A model generated the notes under the pieces. The model ran no database searches and had not been told where the DNA came from. It saw nothing but the letters and a program-made list of their open reading frames with translations. Of a stretch of 64,000 bases of DNA, positions 50,761 through 60,217 are shown in pieces. Position numbers and translations under genes: made by a program. Within the stretch, counting starts at the first letter, position 1, and each line of letters opens with the position of its first letter. This DNA comes from Symbiodinium natans (Eukaryota; Sar; Dinophyceae; Suessiales; Symbiodiniaceae): NCBI GenBank assembly GCA_905221605.1, contig CAJNDS010000535.1, forward strand, positions 298,501-362,500, given 5' to 3'.

Positions 50761-51518
50761 TGGGGTTGTGGTTTAGGGTTTGGGGTTGAGGGCTTAGGTT
50801 TTGGGGCTAAGGGGTTAGGGTTGACTGGCCAGACCTGAAATCACCTTTTAAGGGGTTCAGGGTTCAGGTTGCGTTTGGGGGGGTTTGGGCTTTAGGGCTT
50901 ACGGCTTTATCGTTGAGTTGAGTTGTTGAGAGTTTAGGTTTAGGGGTCATAGCTTAAAGCGTCTACAGCTTGGGGTTTGGGATGTAGGGTGCTGGCCCGA
51001 GATGGTGGCTGTGGTGGTGGGGGTGGGGGCTGGGTGTGGACCCTAAACCCTAAACCCTAAACCCTAAACCCTAAACCCTTAACCCTAAACCCTAAACCCT
51101 AAACCCTAAACCCTAAACCCTAAACCCTAAACCCTAAACCTTAAACCCTAGCCCCCAGTTGGGTGGAGGTGGGGTGGGTGGGGTGGACACGGTTGCCTAT
51201 GCCAGGGAGCCAAGCTGTAGGTTGCATGTATTCAGGCCTGGCATCCTAAACCTCAGAAATCCCCCTAAACCCCTAGTAGGCCCTCAACCCCTGAAACCCT
51301 AAACCCTAGACCCTAGCTCTCAACAACCCTAAACCCAAGCCCTAAAACCCTAAACCCTAAACCCTAAACCCTAAACCCTAAACCCTAAACCCTAAACCCT
51401 AAACCCTAAACCCTAAACCCTAAACCCTAAACCCTAAACCCTAAACCCTAAACCCTAAACCTTAAACCCTAGCCTAAACCCTAATTCCATTGCACCCTTA
51501 TTTTTTGACTGCCGACAG

Positions 51519-51575
51519 GGCGGCGCTGCCCAGCCGACTTCAGGTGCCGCCCTCAACCCTGCTTTGAGCCTGGGC
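51519..51575 (+). CDS. Exon SGAALNPALSLG
   Basis: Acceptor GACTGCCGACAG|, donor GGGC|GTTTAGGG, phase 0 to 0. Reads GGAAQPTSGAALNPALSL. SGAALNPALS resembles an aquaporin NPA loop, but 19 Ala/Gly-rich residues are too few to call it. Confidence 0.5.
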
Positions 51576-51989
51576 GTTTAGGGTTTTAGGGTTTAGGTCT
51601 TAGGGTTTGGGGTTTAGGGTTGAGTTTGGGGTTTAGGGTTTAGGGTTTAGGGTTTAGGGTTTAGGGTTTAGGGTTTAGGGTTTAGGGTTTAGGGTTTAGG
51701 GTTTAGGGTTTAGGGTTAAGATTGGTGCTTAGGGTTTGGGGTTTAGGGTTATAGGGTTCAGGGCTTAGGGATGCAACTAAGGCTTATACAGGGGTGTAGC
51801 TTTAGGGCAAGGGTCTGAGGTTCAGGGCTTGGCTGTGATGGTGTTACTTTGTGGTACTTTACTGTAACTTTAGATCCTTATCTTTTTTTTTGTTTATTGG
51901 GTTTCTTATTAAGGAAGCTAAAAGCTTAATTTATAGCTACCCTCCTGAGTGCAGCCAAGGTTAGTCAGCCCAGCCAAGGTTAGTCAGCC

Positions 51990-52261
51990 GAGGACCCCCA
52001 GAGTCGACCCTTATTCGCGTTTGTTGGGCTTAGGTCCCCTTATGAAACCCTAAACCCTAAACCCCAAACCCCAAACCCTAAACCCCAAACCCCAAACCCT
52101 AAACCCTAAACCCCAAACCCTAAACCCCAAACCCCAAACCCTAAACCCTAAACCTTAAACCCCAAACCCTAAACCCCAAACCCCGAACCCTAAACCCTAA
52201 ACCCCAAACCCTGAAAAGCCAACAAGGGTGCCCTTTTCATTCCTAGGTTACCCCTGGGTCT
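51990..52261 (+). mobile_element. MITE-like element B split by a CCCTAAA array
   Basis: The left part (51990-52048, GACCCCCAGAGTCGACCCTT) and the right part (52206-52261, AAGGGTGCCCTTTTCATTCC..GGTTACCCCTGGGTC) match other B copies, but about 160 bp of CCCTAAA/CCCCAAA repeats sits between them where other copies have none. Confidence 0.65.
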
Positions 52262-52438
52262 GCTTCCCGGCGCCCTTCACACCCTAATTGCACCCCCTGA
52301 ACCCCCTTGTGAATCCCCAACCCAGCCTAAGCCCTAAACCCTAAACCCTAAACCCTAAACCCTAAACCCTAAACCCTAAACCCTTGTAAGCCCTAAGCCC
52401 TACAACCCGAAAAAGCCCTAAAACGCCCACAGCGCAAG

Positions 52439-52491
52439 GTTCGGCTCCGGTGACTGCGCCCAAGTCGATTCTGCGAAACAGCCAGGCCCAA
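52439..52491 (+). CDS. Exon with PKSILR motif, copy 2
   Basis: Acceptor CACAGCGCAAG|, donor GCCCAA|GTGTTTAGGG. Reads SAPVTAPKSILRNSQAQ. Same start and end phase as copies 1 and 3. Confidence 0.65.
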
Positions 52492-52493
52492 GT

Positions 52494-52740
52494 GTTTAGG
52501 GTTTAGGGTTTAGGGTTTAGGGTTTAGGGTTTAGGGTTTAGGGTTTAGGGTTTAGGGTTGGGGTTTAGGGTTTAGGGTTTAGGGTTTAGGGTTTATAGGG
52601 TTTATAGGGTTTATGGGGTTTATAGGGTTTATAGGGTTTATGGGGTTTATAGGGTTTATAGGGTTTATGGGGTTTATAGGGTTTATAGGGTTTATAGGGT
52701 TTATAGGGTTAATAGGGTTTATAGGGTTTATAGGGTTTAG
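52494..52740. repeat. TTTAGGG array changing to TTTATAGGG nonamers
   Basis: About 14 heptamers, then about 15 nonamers TTTATAGGG with TTTATGGGG variants at regular intervals (a higher-order three-unit period). Confidence 0.95.
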
Positions 52741-53078
52741 GGTCTAGGGTTTAGCGGTTGAGGTTTCTAGCTCTTAGCATCTGAAAAAACAGGGGCGCAA
52801 GGGAGGGGCGCAAGGGAGGGGCGCAAGGGTTTGGCGCAAGGGTTTAGGGTTTCTAGCTCTTAAAATCCTAAACCCTGAGCCCTACACAGTAAGCCTTAAG
52901 CCCTAAACGTCTGGGGTTTTAACGTAAGGGTTCAGGGTTTAGTCTCAAGAGCATGGGAGTTCAAGGTGGGGGCGGCATGGTGGGTCAGCATCAGAAACGG
53001 GGACGGCGCGCCAGATTCCCTGAACCCTTATAGGGTTTTGGGTTTTGGGCTGAGGGAACCCACACCCCCCCCTCCCAG

Positions 53079-53138
53079 GAGGAGCCGATACCCTCGAGAC
53101 TGTGGCTTCAAGTCTACGGTTTGGATATCCAACCCTGA
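53079..53138 (+). CDS. Candidate terminal exon EEPIPSRLWLQVYG
   Basis: Strong pyrimidine acceptor CCCCCCCTCCCAG|. Reads EEPIPSRLWLQVYGLDIQP, then TGA at 53136-53138. Phase 0, compatible with 52491. Could be an alternative last exon. Confidence 0.45.
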   Translation, partial: EEPIPSRLWLQVYGLDIQP

Positions 53139-53363
53139 AACGGTAAAAAGGCTAGCGCCTGCCTGCGCAAAAGGGTCTAGGGTTTACGATTTTCGGTCTG
53201 TATTTAGGATTTGGGGTTTGGGGTTTCGGGTGCAGGGGGTCAGTGGTTTAGGGCTTAAGATTCTTAAACCCTAAACCCTAGACTCTAAACCCTAAACCCC
53301 AAACCCTCAACCCTAAACCCTAAACCACGGAAATTCCAAGCCTCAAGCCTTCCAATCCTGCAG

Positions 53364-53433
53364 CAGGTGGAGCCCGGAATCTCCATGGATGGTCCGGGAC
53401 TTTGGCATTGGATCTCCATCACTGTGGATAAGG
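53364..53433 (+). CDS. Exon QVEPGISMDGPGLWHW
   Basis: Acceptor CAATCCTGCAG|, donor GATAAGG|GTTTATAGGG. Reads QVEPGISMDGPGLWHW and ISITVDK. Phase 0 start, also compatible with 52491. Convincing composition. Confidence 0.55.
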
Positions 53434-53670
53434 GTTTATAGGGTTTAGGGTTTAGGGTTTAGGATGTAAGGTTTAGGGTTTAGGGTTTAGGGCCTAGGGC
53501 TTAGGGTTTAGGGTTTAGGGTTTGCTGGGTTTAACCCGAAACCCTAAACCCTAGACCTGAAACCTTAAACCTAAACCCTAAACCCCAAACCCAAAGCCGT
53601 TTAAGCAAGGCTCAGGGTTTACAGCGGTAAGGGTTCCGTAGTTGTAGCCAAGCTATTGGCAGGCAGGCAG

Positions 53671-53698
53671 TCGGAGCCCCGAACCCCAAAGCAGCCAG
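53671..53698 (+). CDS. 28-nt micro-exon
   Basis: GGCAGGCAG| to GCAGCCAG|GTTTTGGGG. In the phase from 53433 it encodes GAPNPKAA; in phase 0 it encodes SEPRTPKQP. Confidence 0.35.
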
Positions 53699-54230
53699 GT
53701 TTTGGGGTTTAGGGTTTAGGGTTTGGGGTTTAGGGTTTAGGGTTTGGGGTTTAGGGTTTAGGGTTTAGGGCTTAGGGTTTCCTCAACACCCTTAGGGCTT
53801 TAGGGTTTCCAAGGCTTAGGGCTTTCCGGGGGGTGTCGGGGTGTGGTGGGGAGGGGGCATACTAGCTCCCCCCTAACCCTAGTCTGCAACCTAAACGGGT
53901 AGTTTCCTAAATCAGGGTCCCTTGTTGGGTACCCGTTATAAGGCGACACCCTTCAAAAAGGGACCCCCCAAAAGGGACCCCAATCCAGAGAACCAGCCAG
54001 GTAAAAAAACAACCCTAGACCCTAGACCCTAAACCCTAAACCCTGAACCCTCATTACACACCCTCGCCTCAACGACCCTAAGCCTGCACCGCAAAAACTC
54101 CTGCACAGTAAGATCTACCAACGCTTATGGAGAACTTCGAGACGTTTTATCTCCTCAACCCTACACCCGACAACGTCACCCAGAGGATTCTTTCAAACCC
54201 TAACCCCGAAACCGTAAACCCTGAAACCAG

Positions 54231-54261
54231 AGGAACCAACAGATTACAAGGGCCCCATAGG
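54231..54261 (+). CDS. 31-nt micro-exon
   Basis: CTGAAACCAG| to CATAGG|GTTTAGGG. Open in two frames (EPTDYKGPI or GTNRLQGPH). Flanked downstream by a TTTAGGG array and then CCCTAAA. Confidence 0.35.
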
Positions 54262-54667
54262 GTTTAGGGTTTAGGGTCTAGGGTTTAGGGTTTAGGGTTT
54301 AGGGTTTAGGGACCCTAAACCCTAAACCCTAAACCCTAAACCCATTAGGCCGGACCGGGATGGCACATCTTGAGTCTCCTAGTATTCGCTTCTTCTGTTT
54401 GTTGTTGAAAGTAGCTAGGTCTCTGCGCGCGTAGAAAATATGTGGGAAGGTCTAAGCAGATAAACATATAATTCATGAAGGTATATAAGTTCCTATTCCT
54501 AAACCCTACGCCCTAAACCCTGAACCCTGAACCCTAAACCCTAAACCCTAAACCCTAAACCCTAAACCCTAAACCCTAAACCCTAAACCCTAAACCCTAA
54601 ACCCTAAACCCTACAAGAAAACTTCAACCCTACATGCGCCCTTTCAACAAACCCCGGAGCCCCTGAG

Positions 54668-54735
54668 TTGCCCCGACGACCGCCGGCGCCGCCGCGACGC
54701 CTCCCAAGTCCATCCTTCGCCAGGCCAGAGAAGAA
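54668..54735 (+). CDS. Exon with PKSILR motif, copy 3
   Basis: Acceptor GCCCCTGAG|, donor GAAGAA|GTTTAGGG. Reads APTTAGAAATPPKSILR and QAREE. Two-base start and phase 0 end as in copies 1 and 2. Confidence 0.65.
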
Positions 54736-56197
54736 GTTTAGGGTTTAGGGTTTAGGGTTTGGGGTTTGGGGTTTAGGGTTTAGGGTTTAGGTTTTGGGGG
54801 TTTAGGGTTTGGGGTTTAGGGTTTAGGGTTTGGGGGTTTTGGGGTTTTTGGGTTTGGGGTTTAGGGTTGAGCGTTTGGGTTTTTGGGGTATTGGGGTTTG
54901 GGGGTTTGGGGGTTTAGGGGTTTAAGCAAGCTCCGAGGTATGCTTGCATATGGAGTTGATCATGTTCGATACAAGCATGCCACATGCCGAGTGATATCTT
55001 TGGACCTGACATCTCAGGATCACCAAGACGTAAGACATTCTGTTCAAACCCTAAACCCTAAACCCTAAACCCTAATTTCACCGCCATGCGGCACCGCTTC
55101 ACGTGCCAGAGAGATTCCCAACATGAAGGCCCCCAACGGCTGCGTTCCAATGATCACCCAGACGGATTGCCACATCTGTCAGGACAACAAACCCTAAGCC
55201 CTAAGCCCTAAGCCCTAAACCCTAAACCCTAAACCCAGTTTCGTGTCCCGGTTAGTCATCTTGTGCGACGGACTCCGGCTCTTGTGGTCCGTCGAGAATC
55301 CATGCGGCAGCTTATTTTGGAGTACTTCGTGTCGGCAAGCAGGGTTTAGGGTTTAGGGTTTAGGGTTTAGGGCTTAGGGCTTAGGGTTTAGGGTTTAGGG
55401 TTTAGGGTTTAGGGTTTCAGGCTTGCTTGCTTTTGACCAGACAGCAATCAGACTTGTGAGTCACGTGGCTTCCAAATGGGTGTCCTCCAATGTAGGGTTT
55501 TGGGCTTTAAGGGTTCCTGAGATATACCCCTGAGTAGTAAAGGAACACCCAAGAGCAGGGTACCCCTAGATCCTAAACCCTAAGCTTTTGGTTTCCGTTC
55601 GGGCCCCGAGGTTAACATTCTAGGGTTTCTTGCGGTTGTGGTTCAAGACTTTTAGCTAGAGTCCGGAGCACAGCTGAGGATCGTTCAGGGTTTCGGGTTT
55701 AGGGGGTTTGGGGTTTATTTGTTTGGGGGTTAGGGTATGGGGTTCGGGGTTTACGGTTTAGGGTGTGTATCAGTGTAGGCGCGCGGGATGTACGCTATTC
55801 GGGGTTTCAGGAGTTTAGTGCTTAGGGGTCTAGGACGTTTAGGGTGCCGGGATTTCGGGTTTCGGGATGGGTCCATGACTTCAGATCTTTGGCCTTCGAG
55901 TGCACGGCAGATCTTTGGCCTTCGAGTGCACGGCGAAAACTCTAAACCGCAAAAACCCTAAACCCTAAACCCTAAACCCTAAACCCTAAACCCTAAACCC
56001 TAAACCCTAAACCCTAAACCCTAAACCCTAACCCGAACCCTCAGTCCCCAAACCCTGAACCCTAAACCCAAATACCCTAAACCCTAAACCCTTGATAAGC
56101 CGTCTGTGGCCAGGACCCTGCTCTGCAGAAGCCGAAGGAGGCGGGTTGCTGGTTCCTGCTTACAGAGGCCTTGACCTTCGTACTTGCGCCCACGTGA
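54668..56197 (+). CDS. Phase-consistent four-exon 3' end of a gene (PKSILR copy 3 to stop)
   Basis: Exons 54668-54735, 55239-55343, 55441-55491 and 56114-56197 join in phase to a stop. They read TAGAAATPPKSILRQAR; HLVRRTPALVVRRESMRQ and LILEYFVSASR; TAIRLVSHVASKWVSSN; and DPALQKPKEAGCWFLL, TEALTFVLAPT, TGA at 56195-56197. Introns start GTTTAGGG in the first two cases, and the third exon's acceptor is TTTTGACCAG|. No domain recognised; the C-terminus is hydrophobic. Confidence 0.6.
55110..55197 (+). CDS. Candidate exon EIPNMKAPNGCVPMI
   Basis: Acceptor TTCACGTGCCAG|. Reads EIPNMKAPNGCVPMITQ and TDCHICQDNKP, with a TAA inside the next CCCTAAA block. The CHIC could bind metal. It is not in the phase chain around it and may be an alternative exon or chance. 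Confidence 0.35.
55239..55343 (+). CDS. 105-nt exon directly after CCCTAAACCCAG
   Basis: Acceptor formed by the end of a CCCTAAA array, donor AGCAGG|GTTTAGGG. 35 codons, phase 0 to 0: FRVPVSHLVRRTPALV, VRRESMRQLILEYF, VSASR. Basic and amphipathic. Confidence 0.65.
55441..55491 (+). CDS. Exon TAIRLVSHVASKWVSSN
   Basis: Acceptor TTGCTTTTGACCAG|, donor TCCAAT|GTAGGG. The 97-nt intron before it (55344-55440) is mostly TTTAGGG with a pyrimidine-rich tail. Confidence 0.6.
55886..55937. repeat. 26-bp exact tandem duplication
   Basis: CAGATCTTTGGCCTTCGAGT plus six bases, twice in direct succession. Confidence 0.95.
56114..56197 (+). CDS. Terminal exon DPALQKPKEAGCWFLL
   Basis: Acceptor CTGTGGCCAG| after a CCCTAAA block. 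27 codons and TGA. Phase 0 matches 55491. Confidence 0.55.
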   Translation, partial: DPALQKPKEAGCWFLLTEALTFVLAPT

Positions 56198-56657
56198 CGA
56201 AAGGGTTTAGGGTTTAGGAGGACTAGGGTTGAGGTTTAGGGACGCATAGCTGGGCGAATCTACGAAGTCAAGGACCTCTCTAAGTAGGCGAGACGGAAGG
56301 AATGAGCTTCAAGTTTGCAAAGTGAAGGCGGTGCCACATGATGGACCGCAATCAGTGCAATGCACAAGCAGCAACGTCCAACATCACGACCACTCCATCA
56401 GCATATGCCGACAGTTTGCCTCGGGACACCCTAAACCCTAAACTGCAAACCCTACAGACCCTAAATCCGGCCTCTTGTTGGCGGAAATAGGTAACTCCGG
56501 TTCAACGTCTAGAGTTTAGGCGTGTGACGCAAATGCGTTGGCTGGGCTGGCGACAACCTCAGTACTGCAGTAAGAAGCTTGCAGTCATGGCTTGTGGCTT
56601 AGGGCTTTAGGGTTTAGGGTTTAGGGCTGATGCTTGACGGGAGCAATTCACTCTCAG

Positions 56658-56858
56658 ATTTGTGCGGAAGTCCTTTGGTTTCGGAGTAGGGTGTGCTCCG
56701 AACCGTGCCGGGTTTGGGAAAATCAATGCAAAAAGAGCAGGCGCGTGCACCCAGCTTCTTTCAGTTACCCAAGTAGCATGCTCTCTTTTTTGTGGCGGTA
56801 TTTGGGGAACTACATGTGCACATGTCTGACTCAAGATATGTACCTCTGCCACTCTTGA
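56658..56858 (+). CDS. Long terminal exon, Cys-rich, unknown
   Basis: Good acceptor AATTCACTCTCAG|. 66 codons to TGA at 56856-56858: ICAEVLWFRSRVCSEPC, RVWENQCKKSRRVHPAS, MLSFLWRYLGNYMCTC and LTQDMYLCHS. Seven Cys. The opposite strand is also open (56607-56951), but its start lies in telomere-type repeats. Confidence 0.55.
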   Translation: MCAEVLWFRSRVCSEPCRVWENQCKKSRRVHPASFSYPSSMLSFLWRYLGNYMCTCLTQDMYLCHS

Positions 56859-56927
56859 CCCTAGAGTGTACTGGTGCATAACCCTAACCCTCAACCTTAA
56901 ACCCCAAACCCAAAACCCTTTCAATCC

Positions 56928-57270
56928 TTGCCATGTAATGAACGGATTCAACCTTGTCAGTTGAACGCACTCATCACTTATCAGAATAATGCCTCAGATG
57001 TACGAGCCCTAAACCTAAACGAAGCCTCGAAATGGGTTAGCTCCAGATATACGGCGCGGCCTCGGATATCTCAGCTCCACACTACTGAAGCCCCTGTATC
57101 CGAACTCCTCAAGTTCAACTTGACAGAAACGGCCGATACGGAGTACGGAGATTAGGAGATCGAGACCCCAAGGGTGAAACCTGACATCTCTGTTTCTGAG
57201 AATATGTTGCTGAACTGTCTGTGCTTCGTCGTTGAGGTTTCAATTCTGGAGATGGAGGTCCCTAAACCCT
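56928..57270 (+). CDS. ORF with one in-frame TAG
   Basis: From ATG 56928 the frame runs 75 codons (NERIQPCQLNALITYQN, RALNLNEASKWVSSRY, ELLKFNLTETADTEYGD) to TAG 57153-57155. The same frame then continues open for 37 more codons (VKPDISVSENMLLNCLC, FVVEVSILEMEV). Composition is equally protein-like on both sides. Either a decayed stop, a tiny unrecognised intron or a read-through site. Confidence 0.4.
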
Positions 57271-57404
57271 AAACCCTAAAACCCTAAACCCTAAACCCTA
57301 CACCCTAAACCCTAAACCCTGAACCCTGAACCCTAAACCCTAAACCTGTTTGAGGGCCCATCGAAGGCTTCTATCAGGATCCCAAAGTCAGGGCGCCGCG
57401 TTGT

Positions 57405-57429
57405 CTCCTAGCCCAGGGTTTAGGGTTTA
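57405..57429 (+). CDS. 25-nt candidate micro-exon
   Basis: CAAAGTCAG| to AGCCCAG|GGTTTAGGG, encoding GAALSPSP. Bracketed by CCCTAAA before and TTTAGGG after. Confidence 0.3.
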
Positions 57430-57658
57430 GGGTTTAGGGTTTAGGGTTTAGGGTTTAGGGTTCAGGGAAACTCAAAACCTGCGCCTCGTGAGCCTGCCCC
57501 GCGTCCTAAGCCCTAAACCCTAGCCCTAAACCCTAAACCCTAAACCCTAAACACCCCCGAAGCCCTTAGCCCAAAAGCAGGGATTGGGGTTTAGGATTTA
57601 GGGTTTAGGGTCTAGGGTGTAGGGTTTTCGGGTTTGGGGTTTAGGGTTTAGGGTTTAG

Positions 57659-57805
57659 GACAGCTTCAAACTCACAGCAGCATTCGCAGAGGAAACAATG
57701 CAGAAAAGCTCCGACTCAACTTTCCGTTGGCTCTTCCTGGGTCGGCATCGTTCGCCATGGATCCGGATCCGTGAGAGAGAGCTGCTGAAAGCTGTAGGAG
57801 TTTGA
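57659..57805 (+). CDS. Terminal exon starting at a TTTAG acceptor
   Basis: Starts exactly after TTTAG of a TTTAGGG array. 48 codons: DSFKLTAAFAEETMQKS, SDSTFRWLFLGRHRSPW, IRIRERELLKAVGV, then TGA at 57803-57805. Balanced and amphipathic. Supports use of TTTAG|G as a 3' splice site. Confidence 0.55.
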   Translation, partial: DSFKLTAAFAEETMQKSSDSTFRWLFLGRHRSPWIRIRERELLKAVGV

Positions 57806-58484
57806 CACCCAAACTCGAACCCTGGCGTGCCCAGGGTCCAATTGTCGGGGTTAAATTCTCGGTTTTGGCTTGGCATGCAGCTGGCATACCAGCAAATTAA
57901 AGCTTGCCAGATGGACAAAGGGGAAGGAAAAGAGAACAGCGCGGGCGATCGCGTCATGATGTCCGTGCTGTGTCCATGTACAGTAGGCTGCACGCATCTT
58001 TTTTTTTTGCGCCGTGGGTTTGAGTACGTCGGGAGGGTCATTGTGCAGATCGCCGAGCAGCGCACTATGGGCTTGGCTAGTGTATGCTATGCAGCGTTAG
58101 TCTCAAACGGTCCTGTGTGTGGCATGCCTTCGGCGGCGGACGCCCATCGGGCTCGTGGACGATATCGGGGGCAGACGTCCCACAACATCGAAAACCTCAC
58201 ACTTCCTCTTAAACCCAAAAACACTAAACCCTCAGCTTTCTGTCTATACTCCAGACAGATATTTCAATCACATGCCCCAAGCAGCAGAGTGTAGTGGCCT
58301 AAACCCAAGTCCCTAAAGACAGCGTTTTGCATGTCTAGCGCTTAGCCGTATGAGCCCTGTTCCCTATACAGCCCTATGGAACCTGCAATCGTGAACCTCC
58401 AGCCCTCTGGTTTAGGGTTTAGGGTTTAGCCCACAATTTAGGGTAAACCTTGACATCTGTACAGAATATCACTCATGCTGGCAG
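57806..58484. other. Non-repetitive flank
   Basis: No secure exon. It contains CGAACCCTGGCGTGCCCAGGGTC (small palindrome; on minus a GGGTTCGAGTTT B-box-like motif) and long chance ORFs on + (57827-58294). TTTAGGG appears again from 58413. Confidence 0.4.
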
Positions 58485-58523
58485 GGAGGCATTCTCTGGG
58501 GCTTGCCGGAACAAAGGGTGGAG
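58485..58523 (+). CDS. Exon GGILWGLPEQRVE
   Basis: Acceptor ATGCTGGCAG|, donor GTGGAG|GTTTAGGG into a perfect 80-bp TTTAGGG array, phase 0 to 0. Confidence 0.55.
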
Positions 58524-58699
58524 GTTTAGGGTTTAGGGTTTAGGGTTTAGGGTTTAGGGTTTAGGGTTTAGGGTTTAGGGTTTAGGGTTTAGGGTTTAGG
58601 GTTTGGGGATACACCTTACATCACTAAACCTTACAAGCCAAGACTAGAAGCCTTAAATCCGAACCCTAAACGGCCTGAGTTGTGAAGGCTGACAGGCAG

Positions 58700-58757
58700 A
58701 CAGGGCTAGAAGCGGACCCGCGCCTAACGGTGCGAGCCTCGCTGTGTCCTCCTTTGG
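58700..58757 (+). CDS. Exon TGLEADPRLTVRASL
   Basis: Acceptor GACAGGCAG|, donor TTTGG|GTTTAAGG. In phase 0 from 58523 it reads TGLEADPRLTVRASLCPP. Another frame (with an acceptor four bases later) is also open. Confidence 0.45.
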
Positions 58758-60160
58758 GTTTAAGGGTTAGTCAGAAGAACCCTAAACCCTAAACCCTAAA
58801 CCCTAAACCCTAAACCCTAAACCCTAAACCCTAAACCCTAAGCCCTAAACCCTAAACCCTAAACCCTAAACAGTACACCTAAACCTTAGGAGTCTTTTGC
58901 CTTTAGGATTCTGGTGCCTGCCTTCGGTTGGGATGCCTGGTGGTTACTCTTTTTTCTTTGAATTTTGAGGGGCCCAGATTCCCTTCTAAAGTGGGGTTTA
59001 GAGCTTAAGGTTTAGGGTTTAGGGTTTAGGGTTTAGGGTTTAGGGTTTAGGGTTTAGGGTTTCGGGCTCAAGGTTTAGGGTTGAGGGTTTTGAGTTTAGG
59101 GTTTAAAGGGGCTCCCTTGCAGTGTTGTGGGCAGCCTGGCTGAAGGGTTTCTGGGGCATTGGTTGATTATAGGGTTCTTAGGGGAGGGGGGTGCATGGGG
59201 GTATTTTGGACATTAGCTTCTGTTGCTAAGGGTCTACGCCTATCTTCTAGGGGTATTTCAGGGTGGCCCAGACCCTACACCCCAAACCCTAGACCCTAAA
59301 CCCTCGACCCGTAGAAAGCCACCTTGGCCCTGAAAGCCTACCATCGACAACGCTGCATGGCATGGACCTTTATGCATCATGTGGCAATCCCTTTTGATTC
59401 ATACTCAGTGTGCATAGACTTTTTCGTTGAGATGCATCGATGTCCATTCATCTCTGCTTCGGACCTTGTGACATGCATTGAACTGCATAGACTTTGATTT
59501 TTTGAGGTGCATGGATTTCAGTTTGTCTTTGCACATTGCTTCTGACACGCATTGCTTTCCGTTTGTTCTTGTTATTGACAGAGACGGCGTCGTCTAATCC
59601 AGCTGTTTTGAGAGTTCGTCTATTCGAGCCTTGATATTTCCAGAATCCCACCGGGGTTGTTAATGTATCGGACGGTGGGTGGGAGGTACATTGTTTTATG
59701 GGTTTCTAAGGAAACAAGGGCTGAACTATGCATTGGAGCGTCCTCTTTCTTTCTGCAGTAGAGTCGCTAGAACAGCAGGGTCAGCAGATGTGTTCCAAAC
59801 TCACTCGTTGTCAGCTGGTTCTGTGTGCCAGCTGGTATATAACATGCATGGGCTTAACGCCTTTAAACTTGACAGTTCGAGCTTGTTTTCAGCTAAGCGG
59901 ATCAAAGGCATGCCATGTAGTTAAAAAACCTTTTGATTTTTAAAATTGAAGGCCCTTGCTTTATTTTTCCTCCACATGAAGAACTTGAGAGGTTGTAGTG
60001 GAAGTTGAAGTGCTTAGAACGGTTAAACTTAAAATCGACATTGCTGAACTCTTAATCGCCGAGCCAAGCGCCAAATTGATCCGGCAAAAGCCCTAAACCC
60101 TAAACCCTAAACCATAAACCCTACACCCTAAACCCTAAACCCTAAACCCTTTGACTTAAG
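58758..60160. other. Array pair followed by a repeat-free gap
   Basis: CCCTAAA (58780-58872) and TTTAGGG (59008-59060) arrays, then 59330-60090 free of telomere repeats and T-rich. This gap contains two diverged direct copies of a 72-bp unit (about 59412-59480 and 59486-59556, each starting GCATAGACTTT and ending GACAxGCATTG). No secure gene. Confidence 0.5.
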
Positions 60161-60217
60161 AGCCTCCGGCACCGACTCCCCGAAATCCTCGAGGGGTCCT
60201 GCGTTCCGGGGCTTGGG
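60161..60217 (+). CDS. Candidate exon between CCCTAAA and TTTAGGG arrays
   Basis: Acceptor TTGACTTAAG|, donor CTTGGG|GTTTAGGG. All three frames are open; the phase 0 frame (SLRHRLPEILEGSCVPG) would match the following exon. The position is supported by the array bracket. Confidence 0.4.

Noticed and set aside
51519-51575. Aquaporin NPA exon
   Set aside because: SGAALNPALS is suggestive, but only 19 Ala/Gly-rich codons are present and no second NPA or membrane helices were found nearby.
56607-56951. Minus-strand ORF of 114 codons
   Set aside because: Its ends translate CCCTAAA-type repeats, while the opposite + frame has a good acceptor and a natural stop.
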